From: an uncultured Lachnotalea sp.
GTDB taxonomy: Bacteria > Bacillota > Clostridia > Lachnospirales > Lachnospiraceae
DNA length: 64,000 nucleotides
Assembly: GCA_947066815.1 (NCBI GenBank)
Contig: CAMSZT010000002.1
Span: 1-64,000 of the forward strand
Reading direction: 5' to 3'
Below the pieces are notes generated by a model. That model was not told where the DNA came from and searched no databases. It saw only the letters and a list, made by a program, of their open reading frames with translations. The position numbers were made by a program, and so were the translations under genes. Positions 27,443-35,577 of the stretch are shown piece by piece; the stretch's first letter is position 1; every line of letters begins with the position of its first letter.

Positions 27443-28210
27443 ATGAAAGTGACGAGGGAAGAGCAGTTGATACGGTCCTGGAAGCGGGAGGAAGCCGAAG
27501 CTCATGTTCATGGATGGGATTTTTCTCATATCGAGGGACGGTATGAGGCGGGGGACGACCTTCCCTGGGATTATGACGGGATCGTCCGGGAATACCTGAG
27601 GGACGACATGACGCTCCTGGACTATGACACCGGAGGGGGAGAATATTTGCTGTCCCTGGGGCATCCTTATTCTAAGACGGCGGCCACGGAGGGGTATCCG
27701 CCCAATGTGGAGTTATGCGAACGGAGGCTTAAGCCTCTGGGAATTGACCTGCGCCGATGTGACGATCCCTCGGACATTCCCTTTCCGGACGGGTCCTTTG
27801 ACATCATGATCAACCGGCACGGGTCCTTTGACCCGCAGGAGATCTTCCGGCTGCTGCGAAAGGGCGGGATCTTCGTTACGCAGCAGGTCGGGAGCGACAA
27901 CGACAGGGAGCTGGTGGAACTGGTGCTGCCGGGATGTGAGAAGCCCTTTCCGCATCTGAATCTGAAAGAGCAGAGGCGGGCCTTCGAGGAGGCGGGCTTT
28001 GCCATCCTCAGGGCGGAGGAGGCGTACCGGCCCATCGTCTTTTACGACGTGGGAGCCTTTGTCTGGTTTGCACGCATCATCGCGTGGGAGTTTCCGGGCT
28101 TTTCGGTGGACGGATGCCTGGAGTGCCTGCTTGAACTGCAAAAAAAGGTAGACCAAGAGGGAAAGATCGAGGGGCGGATCCATAGGTATCTGATCGTCGC
28201 CGGAAAATAG
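27443..28210 (+). CDS. Class I SAM-dependent methyltransferase
   Basis: 255 residues. The SAM-binding motif I is LLDYDTGGGEYLLSL, followed by ATEGYPPNVELCERRLKPLGIDL, DIPFPDGSFDIMINRHGSFDPQEIFRLLRKGGIFVTQQVG and a C-terminal QKKVDQEGKIEGRIHRYLIVAGK. The substrate is unknown; the layout resembles small-molecule or rRNA methyltransferase-like proteins of Firmicutes. The start follows GTGGAGGGAGA. The stop is 26 bases from the racemase remnant. Confidence 0.85.
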   Translation: MKVTREEQLIRSWKREEAEAHVHGWDFSHIEGRYEAGDDLPWDYDGIVREYLRDDMTLLDYDTGGGEYLLSLGHPYSKTAATEGYPPNVELCERRLKPLGIDLRRCDDPSDIPFPDGSFDIMINRHGSFDPQEIFRLLRKGGIFVTQQVGSDNDRELVELVLPGCEKPFPHLNLKEQRRAFEEAGFAILRAEEAYRPIVFYDVGAFVWFARIIAWEFPGFSVDGCLECLLELQKKVDQEGKIEGRIHRYLIVAGK

Positions 28211-28236
28211 CGCATGTCCCCGGCGGGACGGGCACC

Positions 28237-28686
28237 ATGCACGTCGTGTTTGACCGGCTGAGATCGAAGGCGGGAGTGCCGCTGATTGGCATTCCGGAGA
28301 CGGCCGCCGAGGCGGCCCTGGCCAAAGGATATAAAAGAGTCGGACTTCTTGGGACGATCTTCACCATGGAGCAGGATTTTCTGAGCGGGGCCTTTGTCAC
28401 AAGGGGGATCGAGGTCATGGTTCCCCCTGCCGCGGGGCGTGCCCTCGTCCACCGGCGGATCTCGGAGGAACTGGAGTACGGGGTGGTGAAGGAGGAGTCT
28501 GTAAAGGAACTGCTCTTCGTCATTGAGAAGATGAGAAGGGAATCGGGCATCGAGGCGGTGATCCTGGGATGCACGGAGCTGCCGCTGGCGCTGAATGCGG
28601 GCAACTGCCCGGTGGACTGCCTGGACATCATGGAGCTTCACATCCAAAGGCTCGTGGAGCTGCTGGAGGAGCAGGCGATCGGGTAG
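28237..28686 (+). pseudogene. 5'-truncated aspartate/glutamate racemase
   Basis: 149 residues matching the second half of Asp/Glu racemases: HVVFDRLRSKAGVPLIGIPETAAEAA, KRVGLLGTIFTMEQDFL and the C-terminal catalytic motif VILGCTELPLAL. The first half, with the other catalytic Cys (CNT motif), is missing, and the full family length is about 230. There is no ribosome-binding site before ATG 28237, and the open frame upstream is unrelated. A deletion probably fused this piece to the region after the methyltransferase. Confidence 0.75.
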
Positions 28687-28711
28687 GGGAGAGTTCGTTT
28701 TTTCCTACGCA

Positions 28712-28750
28712 CAAAAAAAGCAACGTCTCTGAAGGTGAAACAGAGACGTT
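28712..28750 (-). terminator. Intrinsic terminator for the small coiled-coil protein gene
   Basis: A 10-bp stem AACGTCTCTG / CAGAGACGTT with a 9-base loop. On the minus strand it is followed by GC and seven T residues. It lies 38 bases beyond the stop of the 60-residue gene. Confidence 0.88.
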
Positions 28751-28787
28751 ACTCCCCGGTTTACAGGCTGTCCGTGAAGGCTCGCCG

Positions 28788-28970
28788 TCATTGCCGGTTG
28801 TCGGTCAGCGGTGGTTTTTGGTATAGCTTGCGGTTGATTTCTTTTTTCAGGATTTCAATCTCCTCTTTTACGGCTTCCAGATCTCCTTTTTTTACCTGGC
28901 GCTCGATCCGCTCCACGGCGGAGAGCTGGTCGAGAAGATAGTCGTTATACTCCTTTTCATTGATCGGCAT
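28788..28970 (-). CDS. Small helical (coiled-coil) protein
   Basis: 60 residues: MPINEKEYNDYLLDQLSAVERIERQVKKGDLEAVKEEIEILKKEINRKLYQ..., nearly all predicted helix with heptad-like leucine/isoleucine spacing. No family recognised. The ORF track extends it to 29384, but the promoter, an AGGTGAGCAT ribosome-binding site and a terminator define a compact single-gene unit starting at 28970. It could be a small regulatory or scaffold protein. Confidence 0.72.
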   Translation of the reverse strand: MPINEKEYNDYLLDQLSAVERIERQVKKGDLEAVKEEIEILKKEINRKLYQKPPLTDNRQ

Positions 28971-29030
28971 ATGCTCACCTACCTTTTTCGATGTTGCTGT
29001 TTTGACGTATCCACGGTGTTTTATGGTTTT

Positions 29031-29060
29031 ATTATACCAGACATCCGGCTGTGGTGTAAA
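29031..29060 (-). promoter_or_regulatory. Promoter of the small coiled-coil gene
   Basis: Minus strand TTTACA, 18 bases, TATAAT, about 60 bases before the ATG at 28970. Confidence 0.75.
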
Positions 29061-29183
29061 GAACTTCGTGGACTGCGGCGGGGATAGAGAAAATGGAGAA
29101 GCGTTATTTTTGGAGTGTTCACCTGTCGGCCGGGGACGGGAGATTGTGGCGATGAAGCAGAAGGAGAGCGACGGGCGTGATAC

Positions 29184-29766
29184 ATGATACAAAGGGGAAG
29201 TGATAGTTTGCAGTTTGCTGGATTTCCTATTATGTTTGACCCACAAGCAATTGCAGAGCAACATAATGTGGTGTTGAAGCATATGTTCAAGGGGAGGATA
29301 GAAGGTTATTTTCTGATAGACATAAAAGACAGGGTTATGAAAGCGCTGGGCCGGACAGGGCTTATAAAATATTATGATTTTCATTGGTCGGTTGAGCAGG
29401 TGGTGACCGGAATGGAGGAAGGCGCTGTTTCGGGGAAGGGAGTTCCTGTACTATCCGTTGCCGTATGAACTTTTTGCGATATCGATCAGGCTGGGAGAGG
29501 TGCTGGGGGAGTGTAATGATCTTGACCGTGGACAGCTTTACTATGGTATAATGTATAACGGGATTTCGGCTTTGTCGCTTATGGGGGATAATTTATACGG
29601 CAGTGCGTATCCCTTGTGTCGGGGCGCCATTGAACTGTATCCCAAGCTCCTGATCTTGAATATGCACACAGAAGCTTATGATCGGTATGACATGTTCAGG
29701 GAGTTTGAGATTGAGCAGTCTTGTTGTTCTCAAGAATATCCGGAAAAGTTTATTGAAAGGAATTAG
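29184..29766 (+). pseudogene. Frameshifted gene, possibly DUF5677/HEPN-like
   Basis: Two adjacent frames look like one protein. Frame 1 (29184-29468) ends ...DFHWSVEQVVTGMEEGAV. The next frame continues without its own start as FRGREFLYYPLPYELFAISIRLGEVLGECNDLDRGQLYYGIMYNGISALSLMGDNLYGSAYPLCRGAIELYPKLLILN, ending at 29766. The shift lies near 29430. The second part has the look of DUF5677/HEPN-type helical proteins, but this is a weak identification. It is AT-richer than its neighbours. Confidence 0.5.
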
Positions 29767-29803
29767 TGGATTTTGCAGTTATTTGGTGAAAGCGAGGAGG
29801 ACC

Positions 29804-30433
29804 ATGATCATACGAAACGAAACAAAAGCGGACCACCGGGCGGTGGAGGAGCTGACAAGGCGGGCGTTTTACAATCTCTATGTTCCCGGGTGCGTGGAGC
29901 ATTACCTGGCCCATGTGATGCGGGAGCATGAGGACTTTATTCCGGAATTGGACTTCGTGGCGGAGCTTGACGGGAAGATCATCGGGAACATCATGTACAC
30001 GAAGGCGAGGCTGGTGGACGGGGGCGGCGTCGAAAAGGAGATCCTTACCTTCGGGCCGGTCTGCATCGCACCGGAATACCAGCGTAAGGGATATGGGAAG
30101 AGGCTGATGGAGCATTCCTTTGAGCAGGCGGTAAGACTGGGCTATGACGTGATCGTCATCTTCGGCAGTCCTGCCAATTACGTGGCCCGGGGCTTTAAAA
30201 GCTGTAAGCGGTACGGGGTCTGCTCGGAGGACGGGCGGTTTCCGGCGGCCATGATGGTGAAGGAGCTGGTCCCGGGCGTGCTGGACGGCAGGAGGCGGAC
30301 GTACCACGGGAGCCCCGTCATGGAGGTTTCCGAGGCGGAGGCGGAGCGCTACGACGGAAACTTTGACTTTATGGAAAAGAAATACAGGCCCAGTCAGGAG
30401 GAATTCTTTATCATGAGCCAGGCGTTTCTTTGA
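29804..30433 (+). CDS. GNAT-family N-acetyltransferase
   Basis: 209 residues. The acetyl-CoA-binding motif A is visible in LTFGPVCIAPEYQRKGYGKRLMEHSFEQAVRLGYDVIVIFGSPANYVARGF. The N-terminal part is MIIRNETKADHRAVEELTRRAFYNLYVPGC. The substrate is unknown. ATG 29804 follows AGCGAGGAGGACC; the ORF-track start at 29678 is an upstream frame extension. It is intact within the decayed region. Confidence 0.85.
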   Translation: MIIRNETKADHRAVEELTRRAFYNLYVPGCVEHYLAHVMREHEDFIPELDFVAELDGKIIGNIMYTKARLVDGGGVEKEILTFGPVCIAPEYQRKGYGKRLMEHSFEQAVRLGYDVIVIFGSPANYVARGFKSCKRYGVCSEDGRFPAAMMVKELVPGVLDGRRRTYHGSPVMEVSEAEAERYDGNFDFMEKKYRPSQEEFFIMSQAFL

Positions 30434-30466
30434 AAAAATTTTGCCCCCTTCCGTGGATGGAATGCG

Positions 30467-30880
30467 TCAGACTCCTCTTGCATGGCTGGCATTAAATAGC
30501 TGCATAAGTCCATCCTGGAGAACCTGGGAACAGTTCACTCCCCGTTTTTCCGCCAGTGTAGCCATCCATGCGGGAAGGGAGACATTTTTGCGGACAGCCC
30601 TGGTATCGGTTGCTGCTCTGTATGCGAATGTATCAATGCGGATAATTGAGCGGGCTGCGTTTTCTGGAATATCCAGATTATGTTGAGGAGTAGGAGCCGG
30701 GATTTCATTGCCTTCGTCCTCTGCCACCACAAGCCATCCGCTGGCGGCGTCGGTGATCATTTCAATGGCATCATCAATATCGTTTCCGGTGGTGATGCAT
30801 CCGGGGAGATCGGGCACCCGGCAGTAGTATTTGGTTCCGTCTTCATTTGGTACGAATGTCGCAGTATAGATATATTTCAT
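30467..30880 (-). CDS. hicB: HicB-family antitoxin
   Basis: 137 residues. The N-terminal HicB fold (MKYIYTATFVPNEDGTKYYCRVPDLPGCITTGNDIDDAIEMITDAASGWL) is followed by a C-terminal ribbon-helix-helix/HTH-like DNA-binding part (VSLPAWMATLAEKRGVNCSQVLQDGLMQL). HicB neutralises the HicA mRNA interferase and autoregulates the operon. It has an AAAGGAGACCGACCT ribosome-binding site and is preceded by a damaged hicA. Confidence 0.9.
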   Translation of the reverse strand: MKYIYTATFVPNEDGTKYYCRVPDLPGCITTGNDIDDAIEMITDAASGWLVVAEDEGNEIPAPTPQHNLDIPENAARSIIRIDTFAYRAATDTRAVRKNVSLPAWMATLAEKRGVNCSQVLQDGLMQLFNASHARGV

Positions 30881-30913
30881 AGGTCGGTCTCCTTTACTGG
30901 CAGCAGGGAGGAT

Positions 30914-31098
30914 CTACCTCTTGCCCTGTTTGATTTCTTTGCGTATATAGCGGAGATCATCTTCATCAAAGTGGCCACGTTTCAGGGGGATGGAATACTT
31001 GGTTTCCGGATTGTAGTAGATATCGTGATTCCCCCGCTCCGTTTGAATTGATAGCCGCTATTGTTTAGATCCTTTATTGCCGTGTTTCGTGGGGTCAT
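30914..31098 (-). pseudogene. hicA: Frameshifted HicA toxin
   Basis: Not in the ORF track. Minus-strand translation gives MTPRNTAIKDLNNSGYQFKRSG, then a frame change inside a G run, then NHDIYYNPETKYSIPLKRGHFDEDDLRYIRKEIKQGKR and a stop. The active-site His region (GGNHDIYY) is split: five G residues are present where six would keep the frame. As read, the protein stops early at TGA. This could be a true mutation, homopolymer phase variation or a sequencing error. The ATG follows ATAAGGAGAACAGCA. Confidence 0.78.
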
Positions 31099-31119
31099 TG
31101 CTGTTCTCCTTATAAGAAT

Positions 31120-31148
31120 ATTATACACAACGATACACAATATATCAA
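31120..31148 (-). promoter_or_regulatory. hicAB promoter with overlapping direct repeat
   Basis: Minus strand TTGATA, 17 bases, TATAAT: near consensus. The spacer and -10 contain the direct repeat TTGTGTAT-CG-TTGTGTAT, a plausible HicB operator overlapping the promoter. Confidence 0.75.
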
Positions 31149-31186
31149 GGGGGAATGAGAGAAAATACTTTTCTGGGAATTATAAC

Positions 31187-31216
31187 TTGTACACCCCGCC
31201 GCTTGTGTGGTATACT
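31187..31216 (+). promoter_or_regulatory. Promoter of the pyrH operon
   Basis: TTGTAC, 18 bases, TATACT; the start of transcription would be about 30 bases before the pyrH ATG. Confidence 0.75.
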
Positions 31217-31252
31217 GGATAAGGATTATTTTGGAGATATGAGGGGGCTGTC

Positions 31253-31960
31253 ATGGAGAAAGCGAGAAGGGTGTTGCTGAAGCTCAGCGGAGAGGCGCTG
31301 GCGGGGCCTGCGGGCCGGGGATTTGACGAGGATACGGTGAAGGCGGTGGCCGCCCAGGTGGCGCCTTCGGTGAGGGAAGGGATCCAGATCGGCATTGTGA
31401 TCGGCGGCGGCAATTTCTGGCGGGGCCGCCAGAGCAAAGCCATCGACCGGACGAAGGCGGACCAGATCGGGATGCTTGCCACGGTCATGAACTGCATCTA
31501 CGTGTCGGAGATCTTCCGCTCGGCGGGTATGGAGACGGAGATCTTCACGCCCTTTGCCTGCGGTACCATGACGAAGCTTTTTTCCAAGGACGAGGCGAAC
31601 CGGTGTTTTCGGGAAGGCCGGGTGGTGTTTTTTGCCGGAGGGACAGGGCATCCGTATTTTTCCACCGATACGGGGATCGTGCTGCGGGCCATTGAGATGG
31701 ACGCCGACGTGATCCTTCTCGCCAAGGCCGTGGACGGGGTCTATGACTCGGATCCCAGGGAGAATCCTCTGGCGAAGAAGTACGACACGGTTTCGATCGG
31801 GGAGGTCATTGAGAAGAAGCTGGCGGTGGTGGATCTTACGGCGTCCATCATGTGCATGGAGCACCGGATGCCCATGGCGGTATTTGGGCTGGGCGAGAAG
31901 GACAGTATCGGAAATGCGCTGAAGGGTAAGATCACCGGAACGACGGTGACGGCAGAGTAG
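31253..31960 (+). CDS. pyrH: UMP kinase
   Basis: 235 residues, bacterial hexameric UMP kinase of the amino-acid-kinase fold. Motifs are RVLLKLSGEALAG, GIQIGIVIGGGNFWRG, FFAGGTGHPYFSTDTG and KAVDGVYDSDPRENPLAKKYD. It makes UDP from UMP for nucleotide and envelope synthesis. It heads the pyrH-frr-uppS-cdsA-dxr-rseP-ispG set. The usual upstream rpsB-tsf pair is not here; hicAB is. Confidence 0.98.
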   Translation: MEKARRVLLKLSGEALAGPAGRGFDEDTVKAVAAQVAPSVREGIQIGIVIGGGNFWRGRQSKAIDRTKADQIGMLATVMNCIYVSEIFRSAGMETEIFTPFACGTMTKLFSKDEANRCFREGRVVFFAGGTGHPYFSTDTGIVLRAIEMDADVILLAKAVDGVYDSDPRENPLAKKYDTVSIGEVIEKKLAVVDLTASIMCMEHRMPMAVFGLGEKDSIGNALKGKITGTTVTAE

Positions 31961-31976
31961 CGGGAAGGGGATTTGG

Positions 31977-32000
31977 GGAAACGCGGATCAAAGCGTTTCC
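31977..32000. repeat. Short palindrome between pyrH and frr
   Basis: GGAAACGC / GCGTTTCC with an 8-base loop. The reverse complement of the palindrome after cheB (46944-46971) matches it at nearly every position, so this is a dispersed element rather than a chance hairpin. Confidence 0.65.
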
Positions 32001-32064
32001 TTAGATGGTTTCTTTTGGGGCCGGGGAACCGGCGCATACTGAATAACAGGGAGGTTTTTGTGTT

Positions 32065-32619
32065 ATGGAAGACAGATTAAAGGGGTATGAGGACAAGATG
32101 GAGAAGACGGTGAGCGTGCTCCGGAGTGATTATGCGACGATCCGGGCGGGCCGGGCCAATCCCCATGTGCTGGACCAGATCACGGTGGATTACTACGGGG
32201 TGCCCAGCGGCATCCAGCAGGTGGCCAACGTGTCCGTGCCGGAGCCCAGGATGCTGCTGATCCAGCCCTGGGAGAAGAGCCTGATCAAGGCCATCGAGAA
32301 GGCGATCCTGACCTCGGATCTGGGGATCAATCCCAGCAACGACGGGAACGTGATCCGCCTGGTGTTCCCGGAGATGACGGAGGAGCGCAGAAAGGATCTT
32401 TCCAAGGACGTGAAGAAAAAGGGGGACAATGCGAAGGTCGCCATCCGGAATATCCGCAGGGATGCCAACGACGCCATCAAGAAGCTGCAGAAGGGCGGCG
32501 AGATCTCGGAGGATGAGCAGAAACAGTATGAGGACAAGATCCAGAAGCTGACGGACAAGTTCATCGAGAAGGTGGACGGGGAGATCGAGCTTAAGACCAA
32601 GGAGATCATGACAGTCTAA
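32065..32619 (+). CDS. frr: Ribosome recycling factor
   Basis: 184 residues, the usual RRF length. It begins MEDRLKGYEDKMEKTVSVLRSDYATIRAGRANPHVLDQITVDYYGVPSGIQQVANVSVPEPR, and has PEMTEERRKDLSKDVKKKGDNAKVAIRNIRRDAN. With EF-G it splits post-termination ribosomes. It follows pyrH in the standard order, and the ATG has a GGGAGGTTTTTGTGTT ribosome-binding site. Confidence 0.98.
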   Translation: MEDRLKGYEDKMEKTVSVLRSDYATIRAGRANPHVLDQITVDYYGVPSGIQQVANVSVPEPRMLLIQPWEKSLIKAIEKAILTSDLGINPSNDGNVIRLVFPEMTEERRKDLSKDVKKKGDNAKVAIRNIRRDANDAIKKLQKGGEISEDEQKQYEDKIQKLTDKFIEKVDGEIELKTKEIMTV

Positions 32620-32679
32620 GGCCTTTTCGTTCAGGGCCGTTTTCGGTGGATTTTTTGTAAAAGAGCATAGGAACGATCA

Positions 32680-32710
32680 GGGGGCAGGGGCGTTGACGGA
32701 TTCTGCCCCC
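32680..32710 (+). terminator. Hairpin between frr and uppS (weak terminator or attenuator)
   Basis: GGGGGCAG / CTGCCCCC with a 15-base loop and only a short T stretch after it. It may reduce rather than stop transcription into uppS. Confidence 0.45.
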
Positions 32711-32763
32711 TTTGCGCACGGGAGTTTTCCGGACTTTTGTGCGGTTTGACGGAGGGTTTGTTT

Positions 32764-33480
32764 ATGGCAGAGGAGATGGGCCTGCGGGTTCCGAGGCATG
32801 TGGCGATCATTTTGGACGGGAACGGCCGCTGGGCGAAGAAGCGGGGTCTTCCCCGGAACATGGGCCACGTGGAGGGCTGCAAGGTGGTGGAGCGGACGGT
32901 GGAGGACGCCGCCGGGCTGGGCATCAAATACCTGACAGTCTATGGGTTTTCCACGGAGAACTGGAAGCGTTCCGCCGAGGAGGTGGGGGCGCTCATGCAG
33001 CTGTTCCGCTATTATATGAAGCGGCTTCTCAAGGTGGCGAAGAAAAATGACGTGCGGGTCATCATGATCGGCGAGCGGAGCCGGTTTGACGCGGACATCA
33101 TCGAGGGTCTTGACCGGCTGGAAAACGAGACGAAGGGGAATTCCCGCATGACGTTTACCATCGCCGTCAATTACGGGAGCCGGGATGAGATCACCCGGGC
33201 GGTGCGGCGGATGATGGAGGACTGTGCGGCGGGGAAGCTCTCGCCGAAGGACGTAAACGAGGAGCTCATAGGCAGTTACCTGGATACGAAGGAGCTTCCG
33301 GACCCGGACCTTCTGATCCGCACCAGCGGCGAGGAGCGGCTTTCCAATTATCTGCTCTGGCAGCTGGCTTATACGGAATTTTATTTTACGGATGTTTTGT
33401 GGCCGGATTTCAATAAAGAGGAATTGGTCAAAGCCATTGAGAAATACAATGGTAGAGACCGGAGGTTTGGAGGGGTGTAG
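32764..33480 (+). CDS. uppS: Isoprenyl (undecaprenyl diphosphate) synthase
   Basis: 238 residues, cis-prenyltransferase. Motifs are VAIILDGNGRWAKKRG (substrate-binding Asp), GFSTENWKRS and the C-terminal LIRTSGEERLSNYLLWQLAYTEFYF. It makes the C55 lipid carrier for peptidoglycan. ATG 32764 follows ACGGAGGGTTTGTTT; the ORF-track GTG at 32737 is upstream of that site. The stop is one base from cdsA. Confidence 0.96.
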   Translation: MAEEMGLRVPRHVAIILDGNGRWAKKRGLPRNMGHVEGCKVVERTVEDAAGLGIKYLTVYGFSTENWKRSAEEVGALMQLFRYYMKRLLKVAKKNDVRVIMIGERSRFDADIIEGLDRLENETKGNSRMTFTIAVNYGSRDEITRAVRRMMEDCAAGKLSPKDVNEELIGSYLDTKELPDPDLLIRTSGEERLSNYLLWQLAYTEFYFTDVLWPDFNKEELVKAIEKYNGRDRRFGGV

Positions 33481-33481
33481 G

Positions 33482-34330
33482 ATGTTTAAGACGAGGCTTT
33501 TGAGCGGGATCGTCCTGGTGGCAGTGATCATCGGGCTTCTGGTCCTTGGAGGAAGTGTGCTGGCGGCTTCTCTCGGCCTGATCTCCCTCATCGGCATGTT
33601 TGAGCTTTACCGGACGGTGGGGGCGGAAAAGAGTCTTGTGGGGGCGGCCGGATATCTGGCGGGGGCCGTTTTTTATCTTCTGCTGTTCTTTTCCCGGGAT
33701 CCGGCGTCGGATTCCATGCCCATCCTGTTTTTCGTGGCGTTTTTGATCGTCCTCATGGCCGTCTATGTGTTCGCCTTTCCCAGGTATTCGGCCGGGCAGG
33801 TCATGACGGTGTTTTTCGGGCTGGTCTATGTGGCGGTCATGCTGTCTTATGTGTTCCGGACCCGCATGCTTTCGGGGGGCGCTCTTCTGGTGTGGCTGGT
33901 GTTCTTAAGCTCCTGGGGCTGCGACACCTGTGCCTACTGCGTGGGCATGCTCATCGGGAAGCACAAGATGGCGCCCAACTTAAGTCCGAAGAAGTCGGTG
34001 GAGGGCGGTGTCGGCGGCATCCTGGGAGCCGGTATCCTGGGAGCGGTTTTCGGCGCCGTCTTTGCGGATGGCCTTTCGGGGGCCCTGGGAAGCCCCACGC
34101 TCCACTGCGCCGTGATCTGCATGGTGGGGGCGGTCATATCCCAGATCGGGGATCTGGCGGCGTCGGCCATCAAGCGGAACCATGGCGTGAAGGATTACGG
34201 CAGACTGATCCCCGGCCACGGCGGGATCCTGGACCGGTTTGACAGCGTGATCTTTGTGGCGCCCGGCATTTATTATACGATCGTGCTTTTGACAGAGGGA
34301 ACGGAGGCGCTCAGCCGGTTTCTGGGATAA
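33482..34330 (+). CDS. cdsA: Phosphatidate cytidylyltransferase
   Basis: 282 residues with about eight membrane helices. The C-terminal signature is GDLAASAIKRNHGVKDYGRLIPGHGGILDRFDSVIF. It makes CDP-diacylglycerol for phospholipid synthesis. ATG 33482 comes directly after the uppS TAG, giving translational coupling; the ORF-track start at 33392 lies inside uppS. Confidence 0.96.
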   Translation: MFKTRLLSGIVLVAVIIGLLVLGGSVLAASLGLISLIGMFELYRTVGAEKSLVGAAGYLAGAVFYLLLFFSRDPASDSMPILFFVAFLIVLMAVYVFAFPRYSAGQVMTVFFGLVYVAVMLSYVFRTRMLSGGALLVWLVFLSSWGCDTCAYCVGMLIGKHKMAPNLSPKKSVEGGVGGILGAGILGAVFGAVFADGLSGALGSPTLHCAVICMVGAVISQIGDLAASAIKRNHGVKDYGRLIPGHGGILDRFDSVIFVAPGIYYTIVLLTEGTEALSRFLG

Positions 34331-34429
34331 ACCTGTTTTTCGGCCCGCGGGACGACTTCCTGTCGGTTTGGGAATGCGGGCGGGGACGCGGACAGTGCAT
34401 GGATGCTTTGAAAATGGAGAATACTGATT

Positions 34430-35572
34430 ATGAAAAAAATATCGATACTGGGTTCTACGGGTTCCATCGGAACGCAGACTCTTGAGGTGGTCCGGGAAAA
34501 TCCGGAGCTTCGGGTGACGGCTCTGGCGGCGGGCAGGAATGCAGCGCTCCTGGAGGCGCAGGCCAGGGAGTTTCGGCCGGGGTTCGTGTGTCTCATGGAC
34601 GAGGCGGCAGCCGGGGACTTGAGAGTCCGGCTGGCGGATACGGATATCCGGGTACTGTCCGGCATGGAGGGCCTTTTGGAGGCGGCCGTGGCAGAGGAGG
34701 CAGATATGGTGGTGACGGCGGTGGTGGGGATGATCGGCATCCGCCCCACGATCGCCGCCATCGAGGCGGGGAAGGATATCGCCCTGGCAAACAAGGAGAC
34801 GCTGGTGACGGCGGGCCATCTGATCATGCCGTTTGCAAAGGAGCGGGGAGTGGATATTTTCCCGGTGGACAGTGAGCACAGCGCCATTTTCCAATGCCTG
34901 AACGGGGAGGAGGGGAACCGGATCGACAAGATCCTTCTCACGGCTTCCGGCGGCCCATTCCGGGGAAAGACCAGGAAGGAACTTGCAGGAGTCCGGCTGG
35001 AGGACGCCCTGAAGCACCCCAACTGGTCCATGGGCCACAAGATCACCATCGACTCTTCGACCCTGGTCAACAAGGGGCTGGAGGTCATGGAGGCGAAGTG
35101 GCTCTTCGGCGTGGGAGTGGACGATGTGCAGGTGGTGGTCCAGCCCCAGAGCGTCATCCATTCCATGGTGCAGTTTGAGGACGGGGCGGTCATGGCCCAG
35201 ATGGGGGTGCCGGATATGAAGCTTCCCATCCAGTATGCCCTTCTCTATCCCAAAAGACGGCGGATGCCGGGGAAAAGGCTGGATTTCTGGAGCCTTAGAT
35301 CCCTGGATTTTGAGAAGCCGGATCTTGAGAATTTCCCCGCGCTCTCCATGGCTTATGAGGCGGGCCGGGCGGGCGGCACTTTGCCCACGGTCTTCAATGC
35401 CGCCAACGAGTGGGCGGTGGCTGCGTTCCTTCAGGGAAGGATCGGCTACCTGGATATCACGGATATCATCGGGGAGGCCATGGCCCGCCATAAAAACATC
35501 GAGGCCCCGGGGCTGGAGGAGATCCTCCGGACGGAGGCGGAGACGTATCATTATATCAAGGACAGGTGGTAG
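34430..35572 (+). CDS. dxr: 1-deoxy-D-xylulose 5-phosphate reductoisomerase
   Basis: 380 residues, the second enzyme of the MEP isoprenoid pathway. The NADPH-binding N-terminus is ISILGSTGSIGTQTLEVV. Further motifs are ALANKETLVTAG, DSEHSAIFQCL (metal/active site), HPNWSMGHKITIDSSTLVNKGLEVMEAKWLF and the C-terminal NAANEWAVAAFL. With ispG downstream it shows this organism uses the MEP route. Confidence 0.98.
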   Translation: MKKISILGSTGSIGTQTLEVVRENPELRVTALAAGRNAALLEAQAREFRPGFVCLMDEAAAGDLRVRLADTDIRVLSGMEGLLEAAVAEEADMVVTAVVGMIGIRPTIAAIEAGKDIALANKETLVTAGHLIMPFAKERGVDIFPVDSEHSAIFQCLNGEEGNRIDKILLTASGGPFRGKTRKELAGVRLEDALKHPNWSMGHKITIDSSTLVNKGLEVMEAKWLFGVGVDDVQVVVQPQSVIHSMVQFEDGAVMAQMGVPDMKLPIQYALLYPKRRRMPGKRLDFWSLRSLDFEKPDLENFPALSMAYEAGRAGGTLPTVFNAANEWAVAAFLQGRIGYLDITDIIGEAMARHKNIEAPGLEEILRTEAETYHYIKDRW

Positions 35573-35577
35573 GAAGC

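Noticed and set aside
22882-31100. A defence island
   Set aside because: hicB and a doubtful HEPN-like fragment alone do not make one; no restriction, CRISPR, CBASS, retron or similar genes are present.
33980-35551. 523-residue minus-strand ORF opposite cdsA/dxr
   Set aside because: Spans two conserved genes on the other strand; composition typical of a shadow frame.
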